A DNA stretch of 64,000 bases from Actinophytocola sp044466355 (GTDB lineage Bacteria; Actinomycetota; Actinomycetes; Mycobacteriales; Pseudonocardiaceae). The position numbers and the translations under genes are program-made. Shown here piece by piece: positions 17,047 to 24,842 of the stretch (positions within the stretch are counted from its first letter, which is position 1; every line of letters starts with the position of its first letter). The notes under the pieces were generated by a model. That model worked only from the letters and a program-made list of their open reading frames with translations. It did not search any database and was not told the origin of the DNA. The stretch spans positions 56,759-120,758 of the forward strand of contig NZ_JBITMQ010000021.1 of NCBI RefSeq assembly GCF_044466355.1. Reading direction: 5' to 3'.

Positions 17047-17646
17047 TCAGCGCAGCCACGGGTTCTTCCGGACGATGTCGAGGTTCGCCCAGGCCTTGCC
17101 GAAGCCCCAGGTGTTGCCTGCCGCCACGATGGCCAGCCAGATCAGCACCAGGGCGTAGAGGATGTGGTAGTCGAGGATGGGGTTGGTGGACATGGTGGGC
17201 TCACCGGCGTCGGTGAACCGGTCCAGCGGCCACTCCGCCGCCCACATCAGCAGCATCATCACGGTGCCGGAGACAGCCGCGATGCGCAGGCCGACGCCGA
17301 GCACCACGGCGATGCCGATGCCCGCGAGGCCGAGCATGAACAGCCAGTCCGCCCACGCGGTGCCCGCCCAGCCGCGGAACATGGCGGCGAAGGGGCCGTG
17401 GTCGATGTTGCCGAGGAAGCCCTGGGTCGGCGAGCCGCCGTTGATCCAGGCCCGCTCGCCGGGAGTCGCGTAGCCGAAGCCGAACAGCTTGTCGAGGAAG
17501 GCCCACAGGAACACGAGTCCCGTGGCGATCCGCACGACGGCGACGAACGCTGCCCTGGTACCCGGTTCGGGCGCGGTGGCCACCGGGGTCGTGGCCCGCT
17601 GTGCCGGAATGTTCTTGTGTTGCTGCGGTTGGTCCTTGAGGGACAT
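17047..17646 (-). CDS. DoxX-family membrane protein
   Basis: A 199-aa protein with an N-terminal cytoplasmic tail (~40 residues) and about four membrane segments (AAFVAVVRIATGLVFLWAF; ADWLFMLGLAGIGIAVVLGV; ISGTV-like region; YALVLIWLAIVAAG). It resembles DoxD/DoxX proteins, one of which is the small subunit of archaeal thiosulfate:quinone oxidoreductase; in actinobacteria DoxX partners in thiol-redox membrane complexes. A GGGAGG ribosome site is 6 bases before the ATG. It is divergent from the split kinase gene, with half-box motifs between. Confidence 0.82.
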   Translation of the reverse strand: MSLKDQPQQHKNIPAQRATTPVATAPEPGTRAAFVAVVRIATGLVFLWAFLDKLFGFGYATPGERAWINGGSPTQGFLGNIDHGPFAAMFRGWAGTAWADWLFMLGLAGIGIAVVLGVGLRIAAVSGTVMMLLMWAAEWPLDRFTDAGEPTMSTNPILDYHILYALVLIWLAIVAAGNTWGFGKAWANLDIVRKNPWLR

Positions 17647-17728
17647 TGTCGACCTCCCTTTCGTTGGGTTCGATCTCAGTCTCGGCAACCACCGCCGTAC
17701 GGTCTGGAGTCCAAGGTCCTCCCGGTGG

Positions 17729-17742
17729 GCAGCGTTGGTCCC
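17729..17742. promoter_or_regulatory. DosR-like half box between doxX and kinase genes
   Basis: On the minus strand GGGACCAACGCTGC: one perfect GGGAC arm, the other arm degenerate. It resembles the box upstream of the nitroreductase at 23834 (GGGACCAACTGCCC). Weak evidence alone. Confidence 0.35.
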
Positions 17743-17777
17743 TGGTTGCCGCACCGGGCCGCCGGGACGCTGACGAC

Positions 17778-17942
17778 GTGACGCAGCAGAGTCCCTTCGT
17801 GGCCGTGCGGGAGACCCACATCGGGGTGGTGTTCCTGGTCGGCGACCGGGTGTACAAGCTCAAGAAGTCGGTGAGCCTGGGGTTTCTGGACTTCGGCACG
17901 CGTGCGCGCAGGCACGCCGCTTGCTTGCGCGAGGTCGAGTGA
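17778..17942 (+). CDS. N-terminal fragment of APH-like/ATP-binding bifunctional protein (split gene)
   Basis: Fifty-four codons from GTG 17778 encode MTQQSPFVAVRETHIGVVFL..KLKKSVSLGFLDF..CLREVE, the usual beginning of a two-domain family (aminoglycoside phosphotransferase-like plus P-loop kinase). It stops at TGA 17940-17942, exactly where the family continues with a leucine-asparagine (EVELN). The continuation is in the next frame from GTG 17939. A one-base deletion near 17940 would explain this; translational coupling through GTGA could rescue two-chain expression. Confidence 0.75.
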   Translation: MTQQSPFVAVRETHIGVVFLVGDRVYKLKKSVSLGFLDFGTRARRHAACLREVE

Positions 17943-19231
17943 ACAGCAGGCTGGCACCAGACGTCTACCTCGGGGTCGCCACCGTGTCCGATGTGGATGG
18001 CGGACCGGGAGAGCCACTGGTGGTGATGCGGCGGATGCCGGAGGACCGCAGACTCAGTACGCTGGTCCACGCCGGTGTCCCGCTGTCCGGGGAGATCAGC
18101 AGGCTGGCGCGCGTGCTCGCGGCGTTCCACGCGGCCGCCGAACGCGGACCGCACGTGGACGCGGAAGGCGCCGTCGCCGCCCTGTCCGCGCGGTGGGAGG
18201 CGAGCTTCGCGCAGGTCGACGAGGTGGGAGCCGAGGTGGTGCCCGCCGAGGCACGTGCCGAGATCAGCCGCCGGACACGGGACTTCCTCGCCGGACGCGC
18301 TGAGCTGTTCGCGTCGCGGCTTGCTCGGGGGCGGATCGTGGACGGGCACGGGGACCTGCTCGCCGACGACATCTTCCTCCTCGACGACGGCCCGAGGGTG
18401 CTGGACTGCTTGGAGTTCGACGACCACCTGCGCAGGCTCGACGGCCTCGACGACCTCGCCTTCCTGGCGATGGACCTCGAACGGCTCGGCAGACCGGATC
18501 TCGGCACGCTGCTGCTCGACAGGTACGCCGAGTACAGCGGAGATCCCGCACCGGCGTCTTTACGTGCCCACTACATCGCCTACCGGGCTTTCGTGCGGGT
18601 GAAGGTGGCATGCCTGCGCCACGCACAGGGCGATCCGAGCGCGGCCGCGGAAGCACTGGCGTACACGGACATCGTGCTGCGGCACCTGCGTCGGGGCGCG
18701 GTGCGGCTCGTGCTGGTCGGTGGCTTACCCGGATCGGGCAAGACCACGATAGCCGGGCGCATCGCCGACGAACTGGGCGCTGTGTTGGTGTCCAGTGACC
18801 GCGTACGCAAGGAACTCGCCGGCCTCGATCCCAGACAGCACGTGCCGGCGCCCTACCGGTCAGGCATCTACTCGCCCGAGCACACCGAGCGGACCTACAC
18901 GGAGATGCTGCACAGGGCAGGGGAGCTGCTGTCGCGCGGTGAGCCGGTGGTGCTGGACGCGTCCTGGTCGGCCGCGGCGGAACGGGACCTCGCCGGGAAA
19001 CTGGCGGAACGGACGCGGAGCACGCTCGTGCCCCTGAGATGCACGGCACCCGCGGCGGTCACCGACGGCAGGCTGCGGACCCGCAGCGCGTCACTGTCGG
19101 ACGCGGACCCCGTGATCGCGCACGCCATGGCAGCGGACGAGGAGCCCTGGCCTCAGGCGAGTGACGTCGACACCTCCGGCACCCCGGACGCGGCGCTCAC
19201 CGAGGCGTTGCGGATCGCCGAGACGGTCTGA
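17939..19231 (+). CDS. APH-like/P-loop kinase, main part of split gene
   Basis: A 430-aa product beginning MNSRLAPDVYLGVATV. Residues ~1-240 are the rest of an aminoglycoside-phosphotransferase-like fold (HGDLLADDIFLLDDGPRVLDCLEFDD), and residues ~250-420 are an AAA/gluconate-kinase-like P-loop domain with GGLPGSGKTTIAGR and SSDRVRKEL. Substrate unknown. Read with the fragment at 17778 it would make a normal ~485-aa family member; read alone it lacks the first ~55 residues, including the LKK nucleotide-loop region. Whether it is a pseudogene, a sequencing error or a coupled pair is open. Confidence 0.8.
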   Translation: MNSRLAPDVYLGVATVSDVDGGPGEPLVVMRRMPEDRRLSTLVHAGVPLSGEISRLARVLAAFHAAAERGPHVDAEGAVAALSARWEASFAQVDEVGAEVVPAEARAEISRRTRDFLAGRAELFASRLARGRIVDGHGDLLADDIFLLDDGPRVLDCLEFDDHLRRLDGLDDLAFLAMDLERLGRPDLGTLLLDRYAEYSGDPAPASLRAHYIAYRAFVRVKVACLRHAQGDPSAAAEALAYTDIVLRHLRRGAVRLVLVGGLPGSGKTTIAGRIADELGAVLVSSDRVRKELAGLDPRQHVPAPYRSGIYSPEHTERTYTEMLHRAGELLSRGEPVVLDASWSAAAERDLAGKLAERTRSTLVPLRCTAPAAVTDGRLRTRSASLSDADPVIAHAMAADEEPWPQASDVDTSGTPDAALTEALRIAETV

Positions 19232-19454
19232 CCCGCATGAGGTTGTTGATGCGGCACGCGCTCGGCGGATCCAGCCGTGGCACGGGTTTCCTCGTCACCT
19301 CCGGCGGCGGCTCGGCGGGTGGGTCGAGCCCGTCCGCCGCGGTCAGCCCGAGCATCTCGAGAAGTTCGGCGAGATCTGCGGCGCCGCGCGCGAGCCCGGC
19401 CACCGTGCGAGCAGCCCGGTGCCGTTGCCACGCAGACGTGGTTTCGCCTGTCAT
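19197..19454 (-). CDS. Small hypothetical protein
   Basis: An 85-aa reading frame starting MTGETTSAWQRHRAARTVAG with a helical Ala/Leu-rich middle (GAADLAELLEMLGLTAADG) and a proline-rich tail. It runs from a start 37 bp from the DosR-like box at 19491 and overlaps the end of the kinase gene by 35 bases. No family recognised. Reasons to believe it: coherent amino-acid composition, filled gap, shared promoter; against: the only ribosome-like site is too close to the ATG. Confidence 0.45.
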   Translation of the reverse strand: MTGETTSAWQRHRAARTVAGLARGAADLAELLEMLGLTAADGLDPPAEPPPEVTRKPVPRLDPPSACRINNLMRVRPSRRSATPR

Positions 19455-19490
19455 ACCTTCAAGGATCGGTCGGCGCGTTCCGGTGCGACA

Positions 19491-19504
19491 CGGACGAAAG
19501 TCCC
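19491..19504. promoter_or_regulatory. DosR-like box CGGACGAAAGTCCC
   Basis: Nine of ten arm positions match GGGAC-N4-GTCCC. It lies 59 bp upstream of the PhoU-like gene start and 37 bp upstream of the small divergent reading frame. Confidence 0.65.
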
Positions 19505-19562
19505 TGCCAGGACGGCCTTTCGACGGGTTCGGCGGTCGTCCGCGGCCACGCACGATGACGGT

Positions 19563-20234
19563 ATGACGATCATGCGGAAACTCTTCCACGAGCGGCTCGA
19601 CCAACTCGCCGCAGGACTCGACGACATGGTGGCGCTGGTCGAGAAGGCCATGCGTAACGCCACCACCGCCCTGTTCTCCGCCGATCGCACCCTCGCGGAG
19701 TCGGTGCTCCAAGAGCACGAGGACCTGAAGGCGCGGCAGGCGGCGGTGGACGAACTCGCGCTGGACCTTCTGGCCCGTCAGCAACCGGTCGCGGGCGACC
19801 TTCGGGCGATCGTCGCCTGCCTGCGGATGAGCGTGGACCTGCGACGCATGGGCAAGCTGGCGGCGCACATCGCCGAGATCGCCCGTGACCGCGACCCGGA
19901 ATCGCCCGTGCCCGCAGCGCTGTGGGACGCGGTGCACGCCATGGGGGAGCGCGCACTGGCGCTGGTCGCCGAGGCCGCCCACGCCGTCTCGACGCGGGAC
20001 GCCGGAGCCGCCACCCGCCTCGACCACGAAGACGACCAGGTCGACCGTCTGCAGGAAGACCTGTACCGGAGGCTGCTGGCCGGAACACCGGGACTCGACG
20101 GGGAGGTGGTGGTGGATCTCGCGTTGCTCGGCCGGTACTACGAGCGGTTCGCCGACCATGCGGTCGACCTCGGCCGTGACGTCGGCTACCTCGCGGGCCG
20201 GAACGCGCTCGACGCACCGACGGGAAAGAGGTGA
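19563..20234 (+). CDS. PhoU-domain protein
   Basis: A 223-aa two-repeat PhoU-like protein (RKLFHERLDQLAAGLDDMVALVEKAM; LLGRYYERFADHAVDLGRDVGYL). PhoU proteins dampen phosphate uptake and in mycobacteria influence persistence. The repeats contain the ExxxD-type metal-binding positions. It has no pst or pho genes beside it; its partner downstream is a hibernation factor and a DosR-like box precedes it, so a stress role rather than classic phosphate control is likely (inference). Confidence 0.85.
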   Translation: MTIMRKLFHERLDQLAAGLDDMVALVEKAMRNATTALFSADRTLAESVLQEHEDLKARQAAVDELALDLLARQQPVAGDLRAIVACLRMSVDLRRMGKLAAHIAEIARDRDPESPVPAALWDAVHAMGERALALVAEAAHAVSTRDAGAATRLDHEDDQVDRLQEDLYRRLLAGTPGLDGEVVVDLALLGRYYERFADHAVDLGRDVGYLAGRNALDAPTGKR

Positions 20235-20240
20235 GTCACG

Positions 20241-20579
20241 ATGGACGTCGTCGAACTGCCGGAACCGATCCTGACCACGCGTGGGGAATTCGGTGAAGGG
20301 CTGGCGGAACTGGTCGCCACCAAGTTGGCAGCACTGGCCAGGCACGCGCACGAACCGGTGCTCGCGATCCGGGTCGAGCTGGACCGGCACGCTGACCCGG
20401 CCATGCCGTGTCCGGTGGGCGCGCGTGCCGACGTTGACGTCAACGGCAGGCACGTGCACGCGGCCGCCACCGCCCGGAACGCACGCGACGCCGTTGGCCT
20501 GCTCGTACGGAGACTGGTCCGCCAGATGGACGACCGGCCGCACACGCACCGCGGACGTCGGAGGCGTCGACGCCGGTGA
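20241..20579 (+). CDS. Short ribosome hibernation factor-like protein (HPF/RaiA family)
   Basis: A 112-aa protein with the beta-alpha pattern of the S30AE domain: LVATKLAALARHAHEPVLAIRVELDRH..ARADVDVNGRHVHAAATARNARDAVGLLVRRLVRQM, then an arginine-rich tail. Long HPFs dimerise ribosomes; short ones stabilise inactive 70S. The C-terminal dimerisation domain is absent. DosR-regulated hibernation factors are known in mycobacteria, and it follows the PhoU gene by 6 bases. A very strong terminator follows. Confidence 0.8.
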   Translation: MDVVELPEPILTTRGEFGEGLAELVATKLAALARHAHEPVLAIRVELDRHADPAMPCPVGARADVDVNGRHVHAAATARNARDAVGLLVRRLVRQMDDRPHTHRGRRRRRRR

Positions 20580-20583
20580 AACG

Positions 20584-20637
20584 CTCGGCAACGGGGATGC
20601 CCTGGGCCACGTGGCCCAGGGCATCCCCGTTGCCGAG
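20584..20637. terminator. 54-bp perfect palindrome, bidirectional terminator
   Basis: Left arm starts CTCGGCAACGGGGATGCCCT and the right arm is its exact 27-base complement, ending 6 bases before the gap stop codon. It lies between the convergent hibernation-factor and gap genes. Centre CCACGTGG. Confidence 0.9.
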
Positions 20638-20643
20638 AACAGG

Positions 20644-21663
20644 TCACATGGTCCGTGCCATCAGGTGTGCGAGGTCGAGGGTGCGGTTGGCGTAGCCCCA
20701 TTCGTTGTCGTACCAGCCGAACACCTTGACGACGGCACCCTCCACCTTGGTGAGCGCGGCGTCGAACACGCACGACGCGGGGTCACCGATGATGTCGCGG
20801 GACACGATCGGTTCCTCGGTGTAGCGCAGCACCGACTTGAGGCGCCCGTTCGCCGCGTCCGCGAACGCGCGGTTCACCTGGTCCGGGGTGACGTTCGCGG
20901 TGGCGACCCGCACGGTCAGGTCGGTCAGCGACCCGTTCTCCACGGGCACCCGCACGGCGACGCCGTCGAGGCGCCCCGCGAGTTCCGGCAGCACCTCGCC
21001 GACCGCGACCGCGGCGCCGGTGCTCGTCGGGATCATGTTCACGGCGGCGGAACGGGCCCGGCGCGGGTCCTTGTGCGGACCGTCGAGGAGGTTCTGGTCG
21101 TTGGTGTAGCTGTGGATGGTGGTCATGACGCCGTTCACCACGCCGAAGGCGTTGTGCAGCACCCACAGCATCGGGGCGAGGCAGTTCGTCGTGCAGGACG
21201 CGTTCGACACGATGTCGTGGTTCGCCGGGTCGTAGATGTCCTCGTTGACGCCCATGACGATGGTCGCGTCGACCTTCTTGCCCGGTGCGGTGATGATGAC
21301 CTTGCGCGCGCCCGCGGTCAGGTGCGCGGCCGCGGCCTCCCTGGTGCGGAACTTGCCGGTCGACTCGAGCACGAGATCCACGCCGAGTTCGCGCCACGGC
21401 AGCGCCGCCGGGTCGCGTTCGCTGAGGACCCGGATGCTCTCGCCGTTGACCGAGATGCTGTTCTCGGTCGCGTACACAGGGACGTGCCATGGCCCGTAGG
21501 TGGAGTCGTGGCGCAGCAGGTTGGCGAGCGTTGCGGCGTCGGTGACGTCGTTGATCGCGACGATCTCGATGCCGAGCTCCCCGTTGTCGGCCCGGTCGGT
21601 GGCCGAGCGCAGCAGGTCCCGTCCGATGCGCCCGAACCCGTTGATGCCGATGCGGATGGTCAT
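20644..21663 (-). CDS. gap: Glyceraldehyde-3-phosphate dehydrogenase, type I
   Basis: A 339-aa phosphorylating GAPDH: N-terminal NAD fold INGFGRIGRDLLRS, catalytic cysteine in SNASCTTNCLAPML, and C-terminal WYDNEWGYANRTLDLAHLM. It starts 4 bases after the Acg-like nitroreductase stop, so the two are co-transcribed from a promoter with DosR-like boxes. This is probably not the housekeeping gap, because pgk and tpi are absent; an accessory, hypoxia-linked isoform is likely (inference). Confidence 0.95.
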   Translation of the reverse strand: MTIRIGINGFGRIGRDLLRSATDRADNGELGIEIVAINDVTDAATLANLLRHDSTYGPWHVPVYATENSISVNGESIRVLSERDPAALPWRELGVDLVLESTGKFRTREAAAAHLTAGARKVIITAPGKKVDATIVMGVNEDIYDPANHDIVSNASCTTNCLAPMLWVLHNAFGVVNGVMTTIHSYTNDQNLLDGPHKDPRRARSAAVNMIPTSTGAAVAVGEVLPELAGRLDGVAVRVPVENGSLTDLTVRVATANVTPDQVNRAFADAANGRLKSVLRYTEEPIVSRDIIGDPASCVFDAALTKVEGAVVKVFGWYDNEWGYANRTLDLAHLMARTM

Positions 21664-21667
21664 GTTC

Positions 21668-22684
21668 TCACCTTCTGTAGGGGCCTGGCAGGCGGTCGAT
21701 GGTGTCCTCGGTCCGGCGGACCGGGCTGCGCGGCAGTGGCGGCGCCGATGTGGGCGCCCAGCCGACGCGCAGGATCAGGTGGGGGTGGGCCGCCCCGTCG
21801 AGGACCTGGTCGCGGATCGCGGCGCGGGTCGCGGGGACTTCGAGCGGCTGGGACAGCGGGCATGTCGCGAGTCCCAGGTCGGTGGCGGTCAGGAGAGCGG
21901 CGCTCGCCGCCTCACCCGCTCGCAGCACCGACGCCGGATCGTCGTGGAGGGTGGCGAGCACGAGCAGCTCGCTTCCGTCGGGCTCGCCGCGGCCGGTGGC
22001 CGCGTTGTGCAGTGAGCCACCGGGGAACACCCGCATCAGGGTGTCGTCGTGCCGGATCGAGGTGGCCGCGCCGGCGGCGGTGAGCACGCCGTCCTCGGCG
22101 GCGAAGCTGCTCCTGCTCCACGCGGCCAGCTCGACCTGGTAGTCGGGGTCGGCGGCCTGTTTGCGTGCCGCCGCGTCGATGGCGCGGCTGAGCTGCCAGC
22201 GGAGGGCGCTGTCGATGACCGGGACCAGCAGCCCGCCCGCCTGGCCCGCGCGGCGCACGAGCAGGTCGAGGTGGGCGGCGGGTACCTCCCACGAGGTGTA
22301 GCGGCGGCGGTCCGTGCGGCGGCGGGGGATGGCGCGCAGGAGGGCGATGTCGTCGTCGGTCGGCAGGTGTGGCCGCGTCTCGACGGCGGCGAGGTGGTCG
22401 GGGTCGTGCTCGTTGGGCATGTGGTGCACGACCGCTCGCCAGCCCAGTGCCGCGAACGCCACCCGCAGGTGGTGCAGTGCGGCGCCGCAGGAGAGCAGGA
22501 GGTCCCTGCCGTCCGGGTCGGTGATCCGCAGCCTGCGTTCCCGGTCGGCCATCAGGTGCAGTGAGTCGCGGCCCACCAGCCAGCGCCACGGCTGGGTGTT
22601 GTGCACCGACGGCGCGCGGTTGGCGAGTTCGATCGCGGCGCGCACGGTCTGGTGGTCCGGTGCGGAGACGGCGTGGACGTTCAT
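21668..22684 (-). CDS. Acg-like nitroreductase family protein
   Basis: A 338-aa member of the mycobacterial Acg (Rv2032/Rv3131) family: two nitroreductase-like halves with ANRAPSVHNTQPWRWLVG near the start, LSCGAALHHLRVAFAALGW and a C-terminal SAALLTATDLGLATCPLSQ..LILRVGWAP. Acg in M. tuberculosis is DosR-controlled and binds FMN but has an occluded site with no nitroreductase activity. Close relative of the gene at 37032, with which it shares an upstream 17-bp element. First gene of the operon with gap. Confidence 0.9.
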   Translation of the reverse strand: MNVHAVSAPDHQTVRAAIELANRAPSVHNTQPWRWLVGRDSLHLMADRERRLRITDPDGRDLLLSCGAALHHLRVAFAALGWRAVVHHMPNEHDPDHLAAVETRPHLPTDDDIALLRAIPRRRTDRRRYTSWEVPAAHLDLLVRRAGQAGGLLVPVIDSALRWQLSRAIDAAARKQAADPDYQVELAAWSRSSFAAEDGVLTAAGAATSIRHDDTLMRVFPGGSLHNAATGRGEPDGSELLVLATLHDDPASVLRAGEAASAALLTATDLGLATCPLSQPLEVPATRAAIRDQVLDGAAHPHLILRVGWAPTSAPPLPRSPVRRTEDTIDRLPGPYRR

Positions 22685-22717
22685 GCCCCCAACGGTCGTT
22701 TCCTCCCCCACCGCCGC

Positions 22718-22734
22718 GGCAGTGCTCAAGTTCC
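22718..22734. promoter_or_regulatory. Promoter element shared with nitroreductase at 37032
   Basis: GGCAGTGCTCAAGTTCC, identical over 17 bases to 38103-38119. In both cases it ends about 35-60 bases upstream of an Acg-like ORF on the minus strand and is followed further upstream by a GGGCC/GGGAC box, so it likely covers the core promoter. Confidence 0.65.
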
Positions 22735-22765
22735 TCGCCGGGAGCGACGTTGGGCCTTGCGGACG

Positions 22766-22779
22766 GGGACCTCGGTCTC
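22766..22779. promoter_or_regulatory. DosR-like box GGGACCTCGGTCTC
   Basis: Nine of ten arm positions match GGGAC-N4-GTCCC. It lies in the region shared by the Acg-like gene (minus) and the DUF1918 gene (plus), 66 bp before the latter's GTG. Confidence 0.65.
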
Positions 22780-22844
22780 TCCCCAGCGCCCGCGCCGGGA
22801 CCAGAGCATGGAGCCGAGCCGGAGTTTCGGGGAAAGGACCAGCT

Positions 22845-23114
22845 GTGCACGCCAAAGCAGGTGACTGGCTGATCGTCGAGATCGCCGGAACCGACCACGC
22901 CGCCCGTCGCGCGCGGATCCTCGACGTCAGCTCGCCGGACGGCGCGCCGCCGTTCACAGTGCGGTGGCTGGACACCGACCGCGAGGCGCTGGTGTTCCCC
23001 GGCGACGACGCGCACGTGATGACGCAGGACGAACTCGAGGCACTCGACGCGCGCATGGCGGAGCGGGCCGCTGTCGTCCAGCGGCACATCATGCGACGCA
23101 GGGGGACGCCATGA
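22845..23114 (+). CDS. DUF1918 protein
   Basis: An 89-aa SH3-like protein: MHAKAGDWLIVEI..PPFTVRWLDTDREALVFPGDDAHV, the usual DUF1918 layout, with a short helical tail. GTG start chosen because AAAGGA lies 7 bases upstream and the length fits. Function unknown; often found beside stress proteins in actinobacteria. The stop overlaps the next ATG. Confidence 0.85.
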   Translation: MHAKAGDWLIVEIAGTDHAARRARILDVSSPDGAPPFTVRWLDTDREALVFPGDDAHVMTQDELEALDARMAERAAVVQRHIMRRRGTP

Positions 23115-23722
23115 TCACCGAACGGGCTGCTTCGTCCCCTGTCCTTCGCCTCGCGCGGCTGGTGCGTTCCGGCAGGAACCCGTTGGCGCGTGGCGTCGAC
23201 CGGGCCGAGGGCACCGCCGTGCTCCTGTTCGTCCTGCTGGCGCTCGTGCTGGTGCCGGTCATGCTGACCGTCGGGTCGGTGACCCACTCGGCCCTCGCTG
23301 AGCGAGCCGAGGAGCAGGCGGCCACGCGGCACCAGACCGTGGCGGTCCTCACCGAGGACGCACCGGTGACGTCCGTGGGCCAGGGCGAGGGCGTCGGCAC
23401 GACGTCGAAGGTGGCGGCCAGGTGGCTGCTTCCCGACGGGCGAACCCGCAGCGGGCAGGTCGACGCGGAGGCGGGCATGAAGTCCGGAACCGAGGTCCGG
23501 ATCTGGCTCGACACCTCCGGCGCACCGGTGGACCCACCAGTGTCCCCAATGGACGCGGTGGTGGCCGGGGTGCTGGTCGCGGTATCGGGCTGGCTCGCCG
23601 TGGCCGGGCTGTTCGCGCTCGTCTGCTGGGGACTGCACCACGTGCTGGACCGGCACCGGTACCGGGCCTGGGAAACCGAATGGGCACGGGTGGGACCCGA
23701 CTGGCTCGACCGGCACCGCTAG
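23111..23722 (+). CDS. Rv1733c-family two-TM dormancy protein
   Basis: A 203-aa membrane protein. It shares with M. tuberculosis Rv1733c the order RNPLARGVDRAE, first membrane segment (TAVLLFVLLALVLVPVMLTV), the extracytoplasmic block ARWLLPDGRTRSGQVDAEAG and MKSGTEVRIWLD, then a second membrane segment (VVAGVLVAVSGWLAVAGLFAL). Rv1733c is a DosR-regulon antigen of unknown function; the recognition is from memory of its sequence, not a search. Coupled to DUF1918 by ATGA. Confidence 0.85.
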   Translation: MITERAASSPVLRLARLVRSGRNPLARGVDRAEGTAVLLFVLLALVLVPVMLTVGSVTHSALAERAEEQAATRHQTVAVLTEDAPVTSVGQGEGVGTTSKVAARWLLPDGRTRSGQVDAEAGMKSGTEVRIWLDTSGAPVDPPVSPMDAVVAGVLVAVSGWLAVAGLFALVCWGLHHVLDRHRYRAWETEWARVGPDWLDRHR

Positions 23723-23725
23723 GCA

Positions 23726-23739
23726 GGGACCAACTGCCC
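23726..23739. promoter_or_regulatory. DosR-like box GGGACCAACTGCCC
   Basis: One perfect arm and one with two mismatches, 95 bp upstream of the nitroreductase at 23834, the first gene of a five-gene stress operon. Confidence 0.5.
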
Positions 23740-23833
23740 CGGTGGAAAGAGAACGACGACCGCTGCCGCGCCCATGCCACCCGGCCACGCTGAAGGCCTG
23801 GCCCCTGGAACGGCCGTGAGTCAGGAGACAGCC

Positions 23834-24811
23834 ATGAACCTTCCCGTCGGCACAGTGATCGAGCGGGCGTTGCGGGCCGCGACCCGCGCGCCCTCGGTGC
23901 ACAACACCCAGCCATGGCGGTTCGTGGTCGCACCCCCGTACGTGGAGTTGCACCTCGACCGCGACCGGGTACTGCCGGTGGCGGATCCCGCAGGCCGGGA
24001 AGCCCGCATGTCGTGTGGCGCGGCGTTGTTCAACCTGCGGCTCGCGATCGAGGCGGCGGGCCGTGGCGTGGTGCTCGACGTACTGCCCGACGCGGGCCGT
24101 CCGGACCTGCTCGCCGTCCTGCGCGTGACGGGGGACCGCGCGGTGGCGCCGAAGCAGACGACGCTCATGCGGTCGGTTCCGCACCGGGCGACCAACCGCA
24201 GGCCGTTCATCGAACGACCGGTCCCGTCCGAGCACCGCAACGCACTGCTGCGCGCCGCGGAAGAAGAGCGGGCGCACCTGATCGTGCTGGACACGCCGAA
24301 GAAGCTGGACACCTTCGCCACGCTGTTGCGCCGTGCCGACCACATCCAGCAGGAGGACCCGGCCTTCCAACGCGAGCTGCGTGCGTGGGCGGACCGGGAC
24401 ACAGAGGACGCCGAGGACGGCGTGCCACGCTCGGCGGGTGGCCCTCGGCCGGTGGGCGGGTCGCTGCTCACACCGAGGCAGTTCCACCCCGGCTCGGCGG
24501 TGGAGCGTCCGTTCGAACAGGAGCCCCTGGTGGTCGTGCTGACCACCCACGGCGACACCCCGGGCGACCACGTGCGAGCCGGGCTCGCGATGCAGCACGT
24601 GCTGCTGTCGGCCACCGCGCTCGGGCTGAGCGCCTCCTTCCTGTCCCAGCCCGTCGAGGTCCCGCTCACCAGGCCGGCACTGCGAACCCAGCTCGGCATC
24701 CGCGGGTACCCGCAGACCGTGCTGCGCATCGGTTACGGCCACCCGGTCGGCAGTACCCCGCGCAGGCCGGTCAGCGCGGTCACCACCGTCCGCACGGACG
24801 CCCGGTCATGA
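23834..24811 (+). CDS. Acg-like nitroreductase family protein
   Basis: A 325-aa Acg-family protein, more diverged than the other two in the window (RAATRAPSVHNTQPWRFVVAPP; MSCGAALFNLRLAIEAAG; VLLSATALGLSASFLSQP..TVLRIGYGHPVG). ATG 23834 has AGGAGA 6 bases upstream; an in-frame GTG or ATG further up adds only low-complexity sequence. It heads an operon of three universal stress proteins and a CBS-BON protein. Role in flavin sequestration or stress tolerance is inferred from Acg. Confidence 0.88.
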   Translation: MNLPVGTVIERALRAATRAPSVHNTQPWRFVVAPPYVELHLDRDRVLPVADPAGREARMSCGAALFNLRLAIEAAGRGVVLDVLPDAGRPDLLAVLRVTGDRAVAPKQTTLMRSVPHRATNRRPFIERPVPSEHRNALLRAAEEERAHLIVLDTPKKLDTFATLLRRADHIQQEDPAFQRELRAWADRDTEDAEDGVPRSAGGPRPVGGSLLTPRQFHPGSAVERPFEQEPLVVVLTTHGDTPGDHVRAGLAMQHVLLSATALGLSASFLSQPVEVPLTRPALRTQLGIRGYPQTVLRIGYGHPVGSTPRRPVSAVTTVRTDARS

Positions 24812-24842
24812 CGCCGAAACGGACCCACCCGAGGAGGGCACC

